From: Pedobacter psychrotolerans
GTDB lineage: Bacteria > Bacteroidota > Bacteroidia > Sphingobacteriales > Sphingobacteriaceae
Reading direction: 5' to 3'
DNA: 64,000 bases
Assembly: GCF_004340665.1 (NCBI RefSeq)
Contig: NZ_SLWO01000001.1
Location: 684,450 to 748,449 of the forward strand
Shown here: one piece after another, positions 46,001 through 53,772 of the stretch
Position numbering within the stretch: position 1 is the stretch's first letter
Layout: each line of letters opens with the position of its first letter
The notes under the pieces: model-generated
Databases searched by the model: none
Told to the model about the DNA's origin: nothing
What the model saw: the letters and a program-made list of their open reading frames with translations, nothing else
Translations under genes and position numbers: made by a program

Positions 46001-46182
46001 GTTACAAATTACCCGATCACTGGTTTGGAAAAACCATTCGCTCAGCCGAAATTTACCTCAACACCACCAACCTAGGCATCCTTTGGAGGGCCAATAATAA
46101 AGGAATTGATCCGGACTATGCCAGTCCGACTACGCTACTCCCTACCAAAACCTTATCTGCCGGATGCAGGATTAACCTCTAA
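43006..46182 (+). CDS. SusC/RagA-family TonB-dependent outer-membrane transporter
   Basis: The 1058-residue protein has a signal peptide (cleavage near ALAQK), an N-terminal carboxypeptidase-regulatory-like domain (about 22-100), a TonB-box/plug region (LDEVTVNTGYQKLGKEKLTG) and the SusC signature NPNDVESISILKDAAATSIW with GSRAGNGVIVIQTKKG. A long beta-barrel completes it. It imports bound oligomers or peptides across the outer membrane with TonB energy, in complex with the SusD-like lipoprotein encoded next. The substrate is not indicated: no glycosidase or peptidase is encoded nearby. Confidence 0.95.
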   Translation: MKYYISVLMILLGSIIPALAQKSFTGKIVSEADAGALANAIINIDHGKLNYQSDRNGQFSLILSNGPHQFKISLLNYSTLDTLINFTGQLLIFKLKPAINQLDEVTVNTGYQKLGKEKLTGAYQQISGKVLAEQVGSSIMNRLEAVGNGLSIDRESFSRERINIRGVSTFSGPGNVLVILDNFPYEGSLDNLNPNDVESISILKDAAATSIWGSRAGNGVIVIQTKKGKYNQPLSISANLNHTFNQEPDLYRLPQMSSSDFIDVELNLFKKGFYQTDYNNLNKPVLTPVVELMYNNAFSQAEKDARIASYRNKDVRDDFSKYFYQNGYAQQYYVQAAAGGKGFGWTASAGYDDSRSELNALSNRLSLRYALNLDLLKNLKFDVGLLYTGSNSTTGKTGYGSITSASGSLYPYASFADENGNALPIAKDYSMNYINSLSASKLLDWHYYPLNNDEYQRTKGHQDDLNINTGLNYKWNGLSATLLYRLQRQSGSSNLLQEMGSYTTRNLINSFTQLNNNGTPIYKIPLGAIDDRSASLLRAQDLRAQLNYTKRIAAHGIDVMAGAERREQQGSGNNFRSYGFNANTLSITPVDYTTAFPNYVTGSSAYIPDRQGLSETQNRYLSVYGNVSYDYQEQYLLYGSARRDATNFFGVNTNDKWKPLWSAGIGWIISKASFYHIKSVDFLKLRLSYGFSGNADPNQAGLTTIQYGGTSVFTQSPYAAIDKKANPDLKWETVQNTNLGIDFNALNGRLSGSIDGYIKRGKDLLGVYPIDYTTGVGNFITKNVAAMQGKGIDVQLNSLNTQGRFKWQSTLNFSTNQTKVTDYYLLTTNSYDWVGGSTANISGIVGSPVYSIYAFKSSGLDATGDPIAYLKGSVSKDYTSITQTGTSLDELKLFGSALPTAFGNLQNRFSYKGFSLQMSISFKLGYYFRRQSISYSRLVSSGIGHSDYSLRWQKAGDELNTSVPAFIYPNNSARDVFYAGSEVLVERGDHIRFQYANLGYKLPDHWFGKTIRSAEIYLNTTNLGILWRANNKGIDPDYASPTTLLPTKTLSAGCRINL

Positions 46183-46192
46183 AAATGAAACC

Positions 46193-47557
46193 ATGAAAAG
46201 ATATCAAAAAACAGTACTATACCCAGCAATGCTTCTCCTCAGCCTCATCAGCTTTCAGGGGTGTAAAAAATACCTGGATGAAAAGCCTGATCAGCAACTA
46301 TCTACCATTGAAACAACAGAAGATATGCAGGCACTTCTGGATAATTATCTAAAAATCAACTTCAATGATCCGGGTGTTGCGAATTCATGTACAGATGATT
46401 ATTATGTAACCAATGATGTATTTAATGCCCGTACAGAGCAAGACCGAAACCTTTACCTCTGGAAGCCGGATAATAATTTTGCACCTCTCTCGCCCCAATG
46501 GGCATCTTCATATGAAGTGGTGTATATCTGTAACTCTATACTGGATGCTGTTGCGCAGAAAAATGGCCATATTACGCTTGATGCCAAGCTGAAAAATATT
46601 ATTGCACAATCTCGCTTTCATCGGTCAAAGGCTTTCCTCAATGTGATTAGCATCTGGACGAAAGCTTATGATCAGGGTTCAGCAGCTGCTGATTTAGGGA
46701 TTCCGTTGCGACTTGATGCTGATTTTAACAAAACATCTGTTAGGGCCAGTCTGGCAGAAAGCTATGATCAGGTTTTGAATGATCTTAAAGCCACCATTGC
46801 AGATTTGCCGGTTAAAGATGTTTCAGTCATCAGGCCATCAAAAGCAGCTGCTTATGGTTTATTAAGCCGAACATATTTGCAAATGAGAAATTATGTACAA
46901 GCTGGTCTATACGCCGATAGTGCCTTGCAGATTCAAAAAACATTAATGGATTTTAATACCCTTAATGCATCAGCAAACTTTCCGATAGCCCAACAAAATG
47001 CAGAAGTTCTTTTTGATAGCCGGGCCGTAGCCACCGCCACAGGAAGTCAGGCCAGGGCATTGATTAGTCCTGAACTTTATAATCTTTACGGCAATAATGA
47101 CCTCCGGAAAACAGTATTTTTCAGGGCAAGTGGTACAGCCTATATTTTTAAAGGCTATTACGCCGGCGGACCTTCCATTTTTAATGGTGTGGCAACTGAT
47201 GAGCTATTGTTAACTCGGGCAGAATGCCTGACCAGATTAAACAGAATCAGCGAAGCACTGGCAGATATAAATTTCTTATTAATAAATCGGTATAAAAAGA
47301 ACACTTTTTCTCCTTATGTAGGCTTAACCCAGGCAGCATTACTGGCGCTAATTAAGGTTGAACGCAGAAAGGAACTGGTATTCAGAACCTTAAGATGGGG
47401 AGATATTAAGCGTTGGAATGTAGAGGGCGATGGAATTGTATTGAGCCGAACCGTAAATGGGGAGCAGACCACTTTAGCGCCGAATAGTTTGCGGTATGCC
47501 TTGCCTATTCCTGAAGATGTGATTGCTTTAACAGGTATGCAGCAAAACCCGAAATAA
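46193..47557 (+). CDS. SusD/RagB-family nutrient-binding lipoprotein
   Basis: The ATG at 46193 (MKRYQKTVL) is 10 bases after the SusC stop. The 454-residue protein has a lipobox (LISFQGCKKYLDEKPD), the SusD N-terminal TPR-like region and a late segment with LLTRAECLTRLNRISEAL, then RRKELVFRTLRWGDIKRWN, which is typical of the family. It is the surface lid of the SusC channel and binds the substrate. It is somewhat shorter than average SusD (about 500-550). Confidence 0.95.
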   Translation: MKRYQKTVLYPAMLLLSLISFQGCKKYLDEKPDQQLSTIETTEDMQALLDNYLKINFNDPGVANSCTDDYYVTNDVFNARTEQDRNLYLWKPDNNFAPLSPQWASSYEVVYICNSILDAVAQKNGHITLDAKLKNIIAQSRFHRSKAFLNVISIWTKAYDQGSAAADLGIPLRLDADFNKTSVRASLAESYDQVLNDLKATIADLPVKDVSVIRPSKAAAYGLLSRTYLQMRNYVQAGLYADSALQIQKTLMDFNTLNASANFPIAQQNAEVLFDSRAVATATGSQARALISPELYNLYGNNDLRKTVFFRASGTAYIFKGYYAGGPSIFNGVATDELLLTRAECLTRLNRISEALADINFLLINRYKKNTFSPYVGLTQAALLALIKVERRKELVFRTLRWGDIKRWNVEGDGIVLSRTVNGEQTTLAPNSLRYALPIPEDVIALTGMQQNPK

Positions 47558-47584
47558 AATTAACAAAAAACTGTTCTTAAAAAA

Positions 47585-47634
47585 GCCATCCAAGATGATG
47601 AATAGCCCGATTAGGCAATCAAAATTTGGATGGC
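47585..47634 (+). terminator. Terminator-like hairpin after the SusD gene
   Basis: A 9-bp perfect stem (47585-47593 with 47626-47634; arm GCCATCCAA) with a 32-base loop is followed by ATTTT. It lies between the converging SusD and DUF6520-like genes. The long loop weakens the call. Confidence 0.5.
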
Positions 47635-47661
47635 ATTTTAAATTAACAACTTAGCTTGAAC

Positions 47662-48000
47662 TTATTCCGCTTCTTTTTTGTACATGGCCGTATTGGTAAT
47701 GTCACTAGCGGTAGGAAAAGTCGCTGTATCATGAAGGTAAGTATTGAGCTTATCCTGAGTATCTATACTTGCATCAACCTTCAATACGCATGGAAGATCA
47801 GTACCATTTTCACAAGGTGCTACACTTGGTGCCGCAATCGGGCTATAGCTGGCACCTTCGCGGATGTCGCTTATTCTTCCCGACTCATATTGCCAATAGG
47901 TAAAATTTTGTTTAGAGATTGAGGTAAAAGCATTCATTGTGATTAAAAGGCCGAACCCTACAAGGGCTACAAGGCCTAAACTCATTTTTTTTAAATTCAT
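47662..48000 (-). CDS. DUF6520-like small secreted protein
   Basis: The 112-residue protein has a signal peptide (LVALVGFGLLITMNAFTS). After it comes a small domain with QNFTYWQYESGRISDIREG and a pair of Cys (PCENGTDLPCVLKV) likely to form a disulfide. The pattern (signal ending in NAFT, Tyr-rich segment, CxxGxxxPC) matches the small DUF6520 family of Bacteroidota; its function is unknown. It faces the SusD gene, so it is not in that operon. Confidence 0.7.
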   Translation of the reverse strand: MNLKKMSLGLVALVGFGLLITMNAFTSISKQNFTYWQYESGRISDIREGASYSPIAAPSVAPCENGTDLPCVLKVDASIDTQDKLNTYLHDTATFPTASDITNTAMYKKEAE

Positions 48001-48493
48001 GGTAATGTTTAATTTTAGTTTGAAGTTTTAATTTTTGTGTGATGTACATTGACCTCGTCATGTTTCATCTTGTTTTTTCTAAATTTTTTATCTCCTCCTT
48101 TCTATTTATTTGGGGTTTTTCTTTCCCGGTAAAATGGCAATCCATATCATTTTCGGTTGCCTAAACTAAAATCGTTGTTTTCTAACTTAAATTATTGGCG
48201 TGTCTGATCGATTACGCCTTTGTATATACCAACAGTCATATTGTATCTTTAAACAATAATATTTAACGTACAAAAGATGAATTTATCTGGTGTTTTTTAG
48301 TTCGGAATAGTGAAATTTTAGCTTTTTCAATTGAATTAAAAGCATCTTCAAAGCACATTTTTTGGAAACTATGGTTTAATTTTTAAATTTATCCACCCAT
48401 CACTGCCTTCATTCTGTAAAAGAAAAGATAGTGAAGTTTGGATGGTTCTCCCTGTTTTATTAACATCCCTCACGCCTTCAATTTTATTTATTC
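48001..48493. other. Intergenic region
   Basis: AT-rich with no gene or clear repeat. It separates the leftward DUF6520-like gene from the rightward LytTR regulator gene and must hold both promoters. No strong TAnnTTTG match could be singled out. Confidence 0.4.
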
Positions 48494-49246
48494 ATGGATG
48501 GAATATTACAGTGCATTATTATTGATGATGATCATGAAGCGATCAATGCATTATCTACACTTATCAGTGATCATGAAGGACTTATCCTTCAAAAGAGTTT
48601 TACAGATCCATTGCTTGCCTTGGCTGAGATTCTTGATCAAAATGAGGTGATCGAAATTGCTTTTCTGGACATTAATATGCCACTACTTTCAGGTTTGGAA
48701 CTGGCGAAACGCATTCAAGGAAAAGTAAATTTTGTTGTCTTTGTTACTGCATTTCAGGAATATTCATTAAAAGCATTTGAAGTTAATGCGTTGCAGTATC
48801 TTATAAAACCCATTACGAAAATTAATTTGATCGACGTGATTAGTCAGATTAATCAGCTTAAACTTCATCAATCTAAAAATGCAAAGCCGATAGGTAATGT
48901 GGCTGATGACGGGATATACATATTGGATGGTGTGAAAGGACAGTATTTAAGAATAGAAATAGCAAGTATTATTTTATTTAGTGCAGAGAAAAATCAGGTC
49001 CACATTTTCACAGAGACCGGAGACTATATTGCAAATGCAGGAATTAGCAAGGTAATCGCTGATCTTAAAAATGATCAGCGATTTATGAGAATACATAAGT
49101 CTCACATTATCAATTTAAATGCGATAAATAAAGTATTAGCAAATCTGGTTTATCTGCATAAAGATTACATGGCCCCTATTAGTCCGCAGTATCGAACTGC
49201 TTTTTTTAATTATATCCAGCAGAGGATCCTCAAAAACCGGCCGTAA
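48494..49246 (+). CDS. LytTR-family response regulator
   Basis: The 250-residue protein has a receiver domain (IIIDDDHEAINALSTLI; Asp59 in AFLDINMPLL; Lys in YLIKPITK). A LytTR DNA-binding domain follows (ILFSAEKNQVHIFTETGDY, then RFMRIHKSHIINLNAINKV). It is encoded next to a degenerate LytS-like protein and downstream of the SusCD locus, which it may control by inference. It is a paralogue of the regulator at 1692-2465. Confidence 0.93.
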   Translation: MDGILQCIIIDDDHEAINALSTLISDHEGLILQKSFTDPLLALAEILDQNEVIEIAFLDINMPLLSGLELAKRIQGKVNFVVFVTAFQEYSLKAFEVNALQYLIKPITKINLIDVISQINQLKLHQSKNAKPIGNVADDGIYILDGVKGQYLRIEIASIILFSAEKNQVHIFTETGDYIANAGISKVIADLKNDQRFMRIHKSHIINLNAINKVLANLVYLHKDYMAPISPQYRTAFFNYIQQRILKNRP

Positions 49247-49487
49247 CCAGTCTTTGAAGATCAAACCATTGGTGATCAGGTGGTTGTTAATACACTCGTT
49301 GTAATACCAGTGTCGGTAGATAATTTACAGACATCTCTTTTCTTTGATTTAAAGACAAAAACTGTCTTTGATTTTAAAATAGGCATTGCTTTTTTCATGA
49401 TGATAATATTTAAATGGTTAGGATGGAAACGGTATTGCTAATTTCCTTCACTAACCTAGTGGGATTGGGAGCTAAAAAAGATTAATA

Positions 49488-50588
49488 ATGACCAGATGGC
49501 ATATTGACCATACTAAAATGAATATGAAGGCAATGAGACCAATATTTATAAATGTAAAACGCTATCGCATTCATGTGTTATGTTGGCTGGTTTTTATGCT
49601 TTATGAAAACATATTACTTGTGGGAATGGAGCTCAATACTCCGGATTTAATTGCTTTGGTTGTTCATGCTGTTACCAATATTGTTTTTTTCTATGCTTTC
49701 GCTGGGATGATTTCAAATTGGGCGTGGCGCTCCGATCAGCATGATTGGTGGCGGATTCCCATCGGTGTTATACTTAGCTTAGTCATTTACATCCTTGTGA
49801 AAGTTCTACTTGATTATGGCATCTATTCATTAAACGCAGCAGATAGGAATTCAAATTTACTCAGTCTTAAAATATTATCAGGATATATTTATCGGAGTGT
49901 GTTTTTCATCTTATGTGCACTTGGCTATTGTTATTTAATCAGCTTTATTAAAGAAAGAGATCAAAAAGAACGATTATTAGCTTCCTATTTCAATCACCAG
50001 ATATTAAATTCTGAAAGTGATAGCACGTTGTATAAATGCCGGACAGATTTACTTTACACGCATTTGAATATGCACCACTTATTTAGCTGTTTAAATTTTG
50101 TTTATTTAAAACTTGTCAATCAGGATGATAATCTTGCTTTACTATCCCTTTATTCTACAAACTTAGTCCGGTATTATATGGATACGGATGCCGAAAAGGG
50201 ATCTAAATTGGAGAAGGACTTAATACAAGTCAAAAACCTGATTAAAATGGATCAGATCATGTTTCCTAAACAAGCTCTACTTCATTTAAGAATTGAAAAA
50301 GGCATAGAAAATATGAATATTGATGCCTTTGCATTAATTCCAATTACCGTACTATTATTGCACTTTTCAACCACCCAAAGAAACAGAACGAGAGGAAAAA
50401 TTTCGATTTTTATGGTGAATGAAAGATTGTGTTTGAAAGGAGAAGATATACAATATATTGAGGAGCCAGCCAGGTTTAAGATAGAATTTGAACAATTACA
50501 TCGCCAAATTATAATTCATCAAATGCAAATAGAAAGATTCGATTATCTGATTATTCATCATACACTAAACTTTGATATCGTATTTTAA
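49488..50588 (+). CDS. Degenerate LytS-like membrane sensor protein (probable pseudokinase)
   Basis: The 366-residue protein has four membrane helices in the first half like LytS-type kinases. YTHLNMHHLFSCLNFVYLK then aligns with the usual acceptor helix (NPHFLFN type), keeping a His. The C-terminal region has the approach to the ATP site (DAFALIPITVLLLHFSTT), but the N-box Glu-Asn-Ala-x-x-His is missing and no G-box is present. It is therefore unlikely to bind ATP normally. It may be a phosphate acceptor, a scaffold, or a regulator of the LytTR protein encoded 241 bases upstream. A strong hairpin overlaps its stop codon. Confidence 0.75.
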   Translation: MTRWHIDHTKMNMKAMRPIFINVKRYRIHVLCWLVFMLYENILLVGMELNTPDLIALVVHAVTNIVFFYAFAGMISNWAWRSDQHDWWRIPIGVILSLVIYILVKVLLDYGIYSLNAADRNSNLLSLKILSGYIYRSVFFILCALGYCYLISFIKERDQKERLLASYFNHQILNSESDSTLYKCRTDLLYTHLNMHHLFSCLNFVYLKLVNQDDNLALLSLYSTNLVRYYMDTDAEKGSKLEKDLIQVKNLIKMDQIMFPKQALLHLRIEKGIENMNIDAFALIPITVLLLHFSTTQRNRTRGKISIFMVNERLCLKGEDIQYIEEPARFKIEFEQLHRQIIIHQMQIERFDYLIIHHTLNFDIVF

Positions 50589-50604
50589 TATCAAAGTTTA
50601 GTGT
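50562..50604 (+). terminator. 17-bp perfect hairpin overlapping a stop codon
   Basis: Arms at 50562-50578 and 50588-50604 (outer sequence ACACTAAACTTTGATAT) pair perfectly over a 9-base loop that contains the end of the pseudokinase gene (TAA at 50586-50588). It is the longest perfect short hairpin in the window and is probably a terminator, though no T-run follows. Confidence 0.65.
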
Positions 50605-50711
50605 TACCCTTTATCTTATAGATTTGGTTTAAAAACTGACGAAGTTTTGCCACCCTCAGGCCTTTGAAACTTTGTAAGTTAAATTTCCCCCTTACTAACG
50701 AAGTTTTATTA

Positions 50712-50758
50712 ATCGTATCATTTAAACCTTATAGGTTTGCTTTACGGTTTCCCGTAAG
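50712..50758 (-). repeat. Copy of dispersed palindromic elements
   Basis: 50712-50737 is the inverted copy of 40357-40382. It is directly followed by CTTTACGGTTTCCCGTAAG (50740-50758), whose core is shared in inverted form with 24683-24697. The cluster lies 70 bases before the HsdR-N-like gene. Confidence 0.65.
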
Positions 50759-50826
50759 GAAAGGCTGCGACTGCTATCTACTTTTGGATAATCACCAATT
50801 GTTATAAACAGACTTATCCCTACAGA

Positions 50827-51891
50827 ATGGAACTGAAATTAAAGCTCGAACAATTACACCAGCGTGTAAATGGGTTGAAAGACCAGATTAATACCGAAGA
50901 AGCAACCAAAAATGCATTTGTAATGCCCTTCATTCAGATTTTGGGCTATGATATCTTCAATCCGACTGAGGTGATACCAGAACACATCTGTGATATTGGT
51001 ACTAAGAAAGGCGAGAAAATCGACTACGTCATCAAGAAAAAAGGAGAGCCTATCCTCATCTTTGAATGTAAGCATTGGAAAGAAAAGGCCGACGCTCATA
51101 ATTCACAACTCCATCGATACTACCATGTTTCAAAAGCGAGGTTCGGCGTGTTAACCAATGGCACCATTTATAACTTCTACATGGATTTGGAGAAACCCAA
51201 TATTATGGATGAGAAACCATTTTTCACCATTGATATTGAAGACCTGAAAGAGAGCTCCATTAAAATTTTAGAAGGTTTTACCAAAACTGAATATAGCCTG
51301 GAAAGCATTCTGGATTCAGCCGAAAGTCTTAAATATATTAAATCCATCCGTAAGGAATTTGAAAATGAAATCGAACACCCTTCTGATGAATTTGTGAAAT
51401 TATTAGTAAACAGATTCTTCGATAAGCCACTCACGGCGAGCAGAATGGTCACTTTTAAAGAGTATGCTAAAAAAGCACTTGTACTTTCCATCAATGAATC
51501 CATCAGTTCCAGGTTAAAATCTGCATTGAGCATTAATGAAACCATCGATAAGACGGAAGAAGCTAAGGTAACGCCAATTAACGAAACAACAGACAATAAA
51601 ATTATTACCACTGAAGAAGAAATAGAGGCATTTCAAATTGTAAAAGCCATTCTTCGGGAGCGCATCCCATCTTCAAGAATTGCCGCCAGGGATACACAAT
51701 CTTACTTTGGTGTATTGCTGGATGATAACAACAGAAAGCCAATCTGCAGGTTTTACTTTAATACAGCCAATAAATATTTGGAAACTTTTGCTAATGGTAA
51801 AGATGCCGGAGAAAAATTTCTGATTACTTCTCCTGATGAAATTTACCAGTACAGGGGGCAACTGCACCAAACGCTGGATCAGTATCAATAG
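50827..51891 (+). CDS. Standalone HsdR-N-like nuclease-domain protein
   Basis: The 354-residue protein has a PD-(D/E)xK-type fold similar to the N-terminal domain of type I restriction subunits: EATKNAFVMPFIQILGYDIFN, then IDYVIKKKGEPILIFECKHW with Asp, Glu-x-Lys, and GVLTNGTIYNFYMD. A central helical part and a C-terminal region follow (SYFGVLLDDNNRKPICRFYF). There is no motor or methylase. Such solo proteins are widespread and of unknown role. It precedes the tubulin/actin-like operon by 133 bases on the same strand; membership in that unit is possible but not shown. Confidence 0.82.
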   Translation: MELKLKLEQLHQRVNGLKDQINTEEATKNAFVMPFIQILGYDIFNPTEVIPEHICDIGTKKGEKIDYVIKKKGEPILIFECKHWKEKADAHNSQLHRYYHVSKARFGVLTNGTIYNFYMDLEKPNIMDEKPFFTIDIEDLKESSIKILEGFTKTEYSLESILDSAESLKYIKSIRKEFENEIEHPSDEFVKLLVNRFFDKPLTASRMVTFKEYAKKALVLSINESISSRLKSALSINETIDKTEEAKVTPINETTDNKIITTEEEIEAFQIVKAILRERIPSSRIAARDTQSYFGVLLDDNNRKPICRFYFNTANKYLETFANGKDAGEKFLITSPDEIYQYRGQLHQTLDQYQ

Positions 51892-52024
51892 AGGAGTACT
51901 TTAAATCTGTAAAATTCATTCTGCAATGCATAAATTTTATTTCAAAGAGATATCAAATCGCTTATGAAAATGCATGATCAATTAACAATAACATATTCTT
52001 TTATGATACACATTTATTAAGAAA

Positions 52025-53374
52025 ATGAAAACAAAAGGTTCTCAATTTTGGGCTATTGGAGCATTGCTCATAGTCTTGCTATCCCTTACTTTCTTTACAG
52101 GCTGCAAGAGCGATAAAGATTCGGATGGAGATAACGTGCTTGATGAAAAAGACAAATGTAAAGACGTAAAAGGCCCTAAGCCTGTAGGTTGCCCATTGCC
52201 ACCAAAAATCGGCCTGGTAAATCTCTACCTCGAAACCTCTGCCAGTATGGGTGGATACTTTACGGGATCTGCAGAATTTAAGCAAATTGTTTCTGATTTA
52301 GCCGTGAAGATCGATAAGGAAATCTCTCCGGTGAAGATTCACTTCATTTCAGACAGCATCAGAAATTACCCATTTGAAGCGACGAGATTTAGCAGCGACA
52401 TTGCAACTACTAAAATTGCACTCAGTAACAGTTCAGAGTTGCACCACATTTTCAATGATATTGCAAAGGCTACTAAAGATGGCGATATCTCCATTTTTGT
52501 TTCCGATTGTATTTTATCTTTTCCAAACGCAGCGGTAAAAGCCAATGCAGAAGTGAATAGACAAGCAGCATCAGGAACACTAAAAAATAATATTTATTCA
52601 ACATTCATTGATTTAAAGGCCCGAAAACAAGCTGCCAGTTTATATGCCTTTAGCTCTGCATTTTTTGGAAAATATTATGACTATCAGAATGTTAAGGTGG
52701 TGCTTAAAGGTACAGTTAGACCTTTCTATGTGTGGGTAATTGCCAAAAATGACGTCTTACCTGTGTTTGATGCAAAACTTGCGAAGATTCCGAATTTTAA
52801 GCCTGAACAGGAAATTCATTTTGGATTGCTGGATAAAAAAATAGAAAACTATCATATTCTAACTCAACTGGGCATGAAAGGTGATTATAAACTCATCAAT
52901 GCCGGAAAAGTAAGTGATGCAGGAATAGAAAACGTAGAAGCGGAAAAAAATCAAGCCATCGAATTTTCTGCCGTGGTAGATTTAAATTCACTGCCACCAT
53001 ATGCTAAAAAGTTAAGTTATCTCCGCGAACATTTAAAAGTTGAAGCCAGTGGCTGTAGCGCCAATGTTGATATTTCAGAGCGTTTGCCATCTCTTACTTT
53101 AAAAAACAAAAATCAAATCGCTCATTATGAAAGGGCAAGTCACGTGATAAAAGTGAAAATCACACAGCTTCGTTTGGATCAGGCAACACTTAATCTGCGT
53201 GTACCCCTAAAATATGATTCCTGGTACCAGGCTTGGTCAACCATGAACGATAAGGACGTGAAAAAATTAGGCAAAAAAACATTTGCCTTCGAACACCTCG
53301 TCAATGGTGTAATGGAGGCATATAATAACGAAGGTAAAAACCTTGTTGATCTAAAATTTCAAATTAACCAATAA
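52025..53374 (+). CDS. vWA-like lipoprotein with thrombospondin-3-type repeat
   Basis: The 449-residue protein has a lipoprotein signal (LTFFTGCKS, Cys27) and a Ca-binding TSP3-like stretch (DSDGDNVLDEKDKC). A vWA-type domain begins at about 62, with NLYLETSASMGGYF where the metal-site DxSxS would be (Glu70 and Ser72/Ser74 instead of Asp). GDISIFVSDCILSF is the later vWA strand. The remainder (about 210-449) is beta-rich and unknown. It should sit in the periplasm or outer membrane. It is the first gene of a seven-gene operon with very short gaps (5 bases to the next gene). Confidence 0.8.
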   Translation: MKTKGSQFWAIGALLIVLLSLTFFTGCKSDKDSDGDNVLDEKDKCKDVKGPKPVGCPLPPKIGLVNLYLETSASMGGYFTGSAEFKQIVSDLAVKIDKEISPVKIHFISDSIRNYPFEATRFSSDIATTKIALSNSSELHHIFNDIAKATKDGDISIFVSDCILSFPNAAVKANAEVNRQAASGTLKNNIYSTFIDLKARKQAASLYAFSSAFFGKYYDYQNVKVVLKGTVRPFYVWVIAKNDVLPVFDAKLAKIPNFKPEQEIHFGLLDKKIENYHILTQLGMKGDYKLINAGKVSDAGIENVEAEKNQAIEFSAVVDLNSLPPYAKKLSYLREHLKVEASGCSANVDISERLPSLTLKNKNQIAHYERASHVIKVKITQLRLDQATLNLRVPLKYDSWYQAWSTMNDKDVKKLGKKTFAFEHLVNGVMEAYNNEGKNLVDLKFQINQ

Positions 53375-53379
53375 TAGCA

Positions 53380-53763
53380 ATGATTTTAACTATTTTCTCA
53401 GGGCTTTATGAGCTCATTGCAGGTGCTAACCCTGCAGTTCCGGAATATGATGAAGAAGTGTACCAAACCGTTGGGCAGATTACATTGATAATCGTTTCAG
53501 CCGTGGTACTCATTTTTTATTTATTCTTAGGCCGATGGAAACCTATTTTTCACAAACTCGGGCACTGGATATTTACCCTAATCCTGACCATGTGCGCATC
53601 CTTTGCTATTGCATTCATTTCTGCCAAAGATATTATCGGCGAAATAGACAGTTACATGTATCGCTTTTGCTTAATGAACGCTGTACTCGCTGTAATTATA
53701 TTCATCATGCTATCCATAGTCATTAAGCCAATATCTGTTTTTTCCAAAAGAACACCCTTTTAA
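53380..53763 (+). CDS. Small three-helix membrane protein
   Basis: The 127-residue protein has three hydrophobic helices (about 30-50, 60-80 and 95-115) and an N-terminal acidic region (NPAVPEYDEEVYQT). No known domain was recognised. It lies 5 bases after the vWA lipoprotein and 9 bases before the tubulin-like gene, so it is probably an inner-membrane partner in the same complex. Confidence 0.75.
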   Translation: MILTIFSGLYELIAGANPAVPEYDEEVYQTVGQITLIIVSAVVLIFYLFLGRWKPIFHKLGHWIFTLILTMCASFAIAFISAKDIIGEIDSYMYRFCLMNAVLAVIIFIMLSIVIKPISVFSKRTPF

Positions 53764-53772
53764 TTTTTAGAT

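Noticed and set aside
42178..47557. Full polysaccharide utilisation locus
   Set aside because: SusC and SusD are clear, but no glycoside hydrolase, lyase or esterase is encoded between 40 and 51 kb, so only an uptake locus is supported.
40357..50737. Composite transposon bounded by the inverted 26-bp repeats
   Set aside because: No transposase inside, and the elements resemble dispersed palindromic repeats rather than IS ends.
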